From Actinokineospora bangkokensis (GTDB taxonomy: Bacteria; Actinomycetota; Actinomycetes; Mycobacteriales; Pseudonocardiaceae): 64,000 nt of DNA. The DNA lies in contig NZ_MKQR01000016.1 of the NCBI RefSeq assembly GCF_001940455.1, positions 341,125 to 405,124 on the forward strand, read 5' to 3'. A model generated the notes under the pieces. It did not search any database and was not told the DNA's origin. It saw nothing but the letters and a program-made list of their open reading frames with translations. A program made the translations under genes and the position numbers. This document shows, in pieces, positions 61,641 to 64,000 of this stretch (the stretch's first letter is position 1; the number at the start of each line of letters is the position of its first letter).

Positions 61641-62053
61641 CCGCCGTCCCCGAGGTGCTGTTCGTCTGCGTCCACAACGCCGGGCGCTCCCAGATGGCCG
61701 CCGCGCTCCTGCACCACCACGCCGCGGGCGCCGTCACCGTCCGCTCCGCCGGGTCCGCCCCCGCCGACACCGTCAACCCCGCCGTCGTCGAGGTCATGGC
61801 CGAACTGGGGCTCGACCTCTCCCACGAGTTCCCCAAACCCCTGACCACCGACGCCGTGCGGGCCGCGGACGTGGTCATCACGATGGGCTGCGGTGACGCC
61901 TGCCCCTACTTCCCCGGCAAGCGCTACCTGGACTGGCAGCTCGACGACCCCGCCGGGCAGGGCGTCGACGCCGTGCGCCCCATCCGCGACGAGATCGACC
62001 GCCGCGTCCGCGCCCTGCTCACCGAACTCGCCCCCACCCGGAGCACCCGGTGA
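61637..62053 (+). CDS. arsC: Arsenate reductase, low-molecular-weight phosphatase type
   Basis: A protein of 138 residues. P-loop VCVHNAGRSQM with Cys11 and Arg17 (CX5R), GSAPADTVNP, VITMGCGDACP, DWQLDDPAGQGVDAVRPIRDEI, all typical of ArsC of the LMW-PTP type. In actinobacteria such enzymes work with mycothiol/mycoredoxin or thioredoxin. It converts As(V) to As(III) for the upstream ACR3. GTG start, GTGA overlap. Confidence 0.93.
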   Translation: MTAVPEVLFVCVHNAGRSQMAAALLHHHAAGAVTVRSAGSAPADTVNPAVVEVMAELGLDLSHEFPKPLTTDAVRAADVVITMGCGDACPYFPGKRYLDWQLDDPAGQGVDAVRPIRDEIDRRVRALLTELAPTRSTR

Positions 62054-62544
62054 CCCGCACCGCGCCGATGCTCCCCGAGCACGCCGATCAGGTGCTCGCG
62101 ATCTACCAGGCGGGTCTCGACACCGGCAACGCCAGCTTCGAGACCACCGCGCCCGAGTGGGCCACGTGGGACGCCAACCACCTCGCGGACCACCGCCACG
62201 TCGCCCTCGACCGCGACGGGCACGTCCTCGGCTGGGTCGCCGCGGGCGCGGTGTCCTCCCGCTGCGTCTATGCCGGGGTCGTCGAGCACAGCGTCTACGT
62301 CGCCCACGCGGCCCGCGGCCGAGGGGTGGGCGGCCTCCTGCTGGACGCGCTCATCGCCTCCACCGAGGCGGCCGGGATCTGGACGCTGCAAAGCGGCGTG
62401 TTCCCGGAGAACCGCACCAGTCTGGCCCTGCACCGCCGCCACGGCTTCCGCGAGCAAGGCACCCGCGAGCGGATCGGTCAGCACCACGGCCGGTGGCGCG
62501 ACGTCATCATGCTGGAGCGCCGCAGCGCCGTGGTGGGCGTCTGA
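62050..62544 (+). CDS. arsN1: GNAT acetyltransferase, ArsN1-like
   Basis: A protein of 164 residues. HSVYVAHAARGRGVGGLLLDALIASTEAAGIWTLQSGVFPENRTSLALHRRHGFREQGTRERIGQHHGRWRDVIMLERR has the acetyl-CoA loop RGRGVG and the PAT/ArsN1 pattern (VFPEN..SL.LH...GFR..G.RER.G...G.WRDV..LERR). ArsN1 acetylates arsinothricin, an organoarsenical antibiotic; phosphinothricin is a close analogue. Last gene of the ars operon, which supports the arsenic link. Confidence 0.85.
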   Translation: MTRTAPMLPEHADQVLAIYQAGLDTGNASFETTAPEWATWDANHLADHRHVALDRDGHVLGWVAAGAVSSRCVYAGVVEHSVYVAHAARGRGVGGLLLDALIASTEAAGIWTLQSGVFPENRTSLALHRRHGFREQGTRERIGQHHGRWRDVIMLERRSAVVGV

Positions 62545-62739
62545 CCACCGCCCCTGGCTTGCTGGATCACGCCGCCGGGTTCCCCGGCCCAGGCGAAGGC
62601 CGCGATGGGATCGGTGAGGAAGGCGAGCAGAACCCTGGCCTTCAACCGTCGAGCTGGGCACTCGGCTGACTGTGGGCTGCCCCGGGAGCGGGCGCACCAC
62701 GCGTCGCCAGGGGGCGAGCACCATCGCCGGGGTGCAGCC

Positions 62740-62783
62740 GCGCACGGGCGGGGAAGAGTCCTGCGCCTTCCCCGCCCGTGCGC
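62740..62783. terminator. 17-bp perfect bidirectional terminator
   Basis: GCGCACGGGCGGGGAAG and its exact complement with a 10-nt loop, between the converging ars operon and aldo/keto reductase gene. Confidence 0.8.
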
Positions 62784-62794
62784 GCTTCGGCTGA

Positions 62795-63856
62795 TCAGGA
62801 CACCGCGGGCATGCGGTCCTTCCACAGGTCCACCGGTCCCCAGCGGTCCGCGCCCTGGGTGCCGAGCATCCAGCCCGGGTACTCCGGCGGCAGTTCGCTG
62901 ACCGCGTCGAGCCGCTGGACCTCGTCCTCGGTCAACTCGACGTCGACCGCGGCGAGGTTGTCCTCCAGTTGGGACAGGCGTCGGGCGCCGACGAGCACCG
63001 AGGTGACCGCGGGGCGGGTGAGGAGCCAGGCCAGGGCGATGCGGGCGGGGCTGCACCCGTGGGCCTCGGCGATGGGCCCCAGGACGTCCAGCACGTCCCA
63101 CGCGCGGTCCTTGTCGACCACGGGGAAGTCGAACCCCGAACGCCGCGCACCCTCGGGGGACTGGTTGTCGCGGCTGAACTTGCCCGACAGCAGGCCGCCC
63201 GCGAGGGGGCTCCACACCAGCATGCCCAGGCCCTCCTCGCGCAGCAGCGGGAGGATCTCGCGCTCGACGTCACGGCCCGCGACGGAGTAGTAGGCCTGCA
63301 CGGTGTTCAGCGGGGCGAGGCCGAGGCGCTGGGTGATGCCGAGCGCCTTCGCGATCCGCCAGGCCTGCCAGTTGGAGACGCCGACGTAGCGGACCTTGCC
63401 CTGGCGGACGAGGTCGTCGAGGGCGCGCAGCGTCTCCTCCAGCGGGGTCACCGCGTCGTGCGCGTGGACCTGGTAGAGGTCGATGTGGTCGGTCCCCAAC
63501 CGGCGCAGGCTGGCCTCGACGGCGTCCATGACGTGCCCCCGCGAGGCGCCGACGTCGTTGCGGCCGGGGCCGGTGCGGCTGTACACCTTGGTCGCGAGGA
63601 CGTACTCGTGGCGCGGGACCCCCAGTTCGCGCAACGCCCGCCCGAGCGTCGCCTCGCTCTCCCCGGCGGAGTAGACGTCGGCGGTGTCGAAGAAGTTGAC
63701 CCCACCGTCCACAGCGGCCTTGACGAGCTCGTTGGCGCCCGCCTGGTCGACGTTGCCGATGTGCTCGTACACGCCGCTCGCGCCGCCGAAGGTCATCGTC
63801 CCCAGGCAGAGCTGCGAGACGATCAACCCGGTGTTCCCCAACGTCCCGTACTTCAT
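62795..63856 (-). CDS. Aldo/keto reductase
   Basis: An NADPH-dependent TIM-barrel enzyme of 353 residues. MKYGTLGNTGLIVSQLCLGTMTFG, VNFFDTADVYSAGESEATLGRAL (D57, Y62), VLATKVY (K90) and IDLYQVHAHD (H131) give the full catalytic tetrad; VRYVGVSNWQAWRIAKAL, ALAWLLTRPAVTSVLVGARRLSQLEDNL complete the family pattern. GAGGAAG upstream of ATG 63856. A palindrome lies 16 nt upstream. Substrate unknown. Confidence 0.92.
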   Translation of the reverse strand: MKYGTLGNTGLIVSQLCLGTMTFGGASGVYEHIGNVDQAGANELVKAAVDGGVNFFDTADVYSAGESEATLGRALRELGVPRHEYVLATKVYSRTGPGRNDVGASRGHVMDAVEASLRRLGTDHIDLYQVHAHDAVTPLEETLRALDDLVRQGKVRYVGVSNWQAWRIAKALGITQRLGLAPLNTVQAYYSVAGRDVEREILPLLREEGLGMLVWSPLAGGLLSGKFSRDNQSPEGARRSGFDFPVVDKDRAWDVLDVLGPIAEAHGCSPARIALAWLLTRPAVTSVLVGARRLSQLEDNLAAVDVELTEDEVQRLDAVSELPPEYPGWMLGTQGADRWGPVDLWKDRMPAVS

Positions 63857-63871
63857 CGCACTTCCTCTCTC

Positions 63872-63904
63872 ACCGTGGTCTTCCGGCTGCCTGACGACCA
63901 CGGT
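63872..63904. promoter_or_regulatory. Inverted repeat upstream of aldo/keto reductase
   Basis: ACCGTGGTC / GACCACGGT, 9-bp perfect arms, 15-nt spacer, just upstream of the start on the minus strand; operator or leader hairpin. Confidence 0.45.
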
Positions 63905-63919
63905 AGGGAGGCGGCGACC

Positions 63920-63952
63920 TCCCAGGGAGGGTGCGGAACACCCACCCTGGGA
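63920..63952 (-). terminator. Hairpin between the last two minus-strand genes
   Basis: TCCCAGGGAGGGTG / CACCCACCCTGGGA, 14-bp arms with one mismatch and 5-nt loop, 13 nt after the stop of the partial gene at 63965. Confidence 0.6.
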
Positions 63953-63964
63953 CGCCTGCCCCGG

Positions 63965-64000
63965 TCAAGCGTCCGCGCTCGTGCGGAGGTGTTCGAGGTG
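63965..64000 (-). CDS. C-terminal end of a gene running off the window
   Basis: The minus frame reads HLEHLRTSADA and then TGA at 63965-63967, followed by a hairpin. Too short to identify. Confidence 0.4.
   Translation of the reverse strand, partial: HLEHLRTSADA

Overview
The window is high-GC actinobacterial DNA: GTG starts are common, stops and starts overlap as GTGA or ATGA, there are three DUF3558-type lipoproteins, a LAL-type LuxR regulator and an actinobacterial SCO6880-type conjugation cluster. A filamentous Pseudonocardiales-type host is the best guess, by inference from gene content only. No tRNA, rRNA, CRISPR array or complete insertion sequence was seen.

Layout. (1) 1-5.8 kb, minus strand: a tight cell-envelope operon (unknown protein, an L,D-transpeptidase-like protein lacking its Cys, three DUF3558-type lipoproteins, the start of an MFS transporter), then two small secreted proteins. 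(2) 6.3-9.9 kb: a cytochrome P450 and a LuxR/LAL regulator whose 3' ends overlap tail to tail. (3) 10.2-20.9 kb, plus strand: one long operon for a type IV secretion machine: MinD-like protein, pilin-like protein, VirB8/TcpC-like protein, VirB6-like protein, SCO6880 protein, VirB4-like ATPase, transglycosylase/NlpC hydrolase, coupling protein and DUF4913 protein. No integrase and no intact relaxase are present; only a relaxase C-terminal fragment lies near 25.4 kb.

(4) 20.9-31 kb is a conflict and defence cargo zone: a two-gene NB-ARC/TPR locus, a DddA-family (SCP1.201) deaminase toxin with its Imm1 immunity protein, a large protein with a PD-(D/E)xK-like QVK motif, and an HNH-domain protein. 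(5) 31-50 kb contains four paralogous membrane-anchored pentapeptide-repeat proteins (33-bp DNA periodicity, a 242-bp identical tract between two of them) interleaved with XRE-type regulators, two DNA methyltransferases (one frameshifted), a STAS protein, a frameshifted RapZ-C-like gene, an orphan CdiI-like immunity gene and a patch of gene fragments. Several frameshifts fall in or next to short G/C runs, so decay, phase variation and assembly error must be separated.

(6) 50-64 kb looks more chromosomal: a secreted beta/gamma-crystallin-like protein, a GAP-family membrane protein, DUF1905/YdeI and DUF4304-like proteins, a TetR/glycosyltransferase divergent pair with an obvious operator, an AraC/acyl-CoA dehydrogenase divergent pair, an arsenic island (arsI divergent from arsR-acr3-arsC-arsN1), and an aldo/keto reductase. 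Perfect hairpins of 12-20 bp mark most operon ends. The strongest candidates for unusual biology are the deaminase/Imm1 pair, the pentapeptide-repeat family with its conserved start-overlapping mini-ORF, and the four-half-site operator at 41.2 kb.
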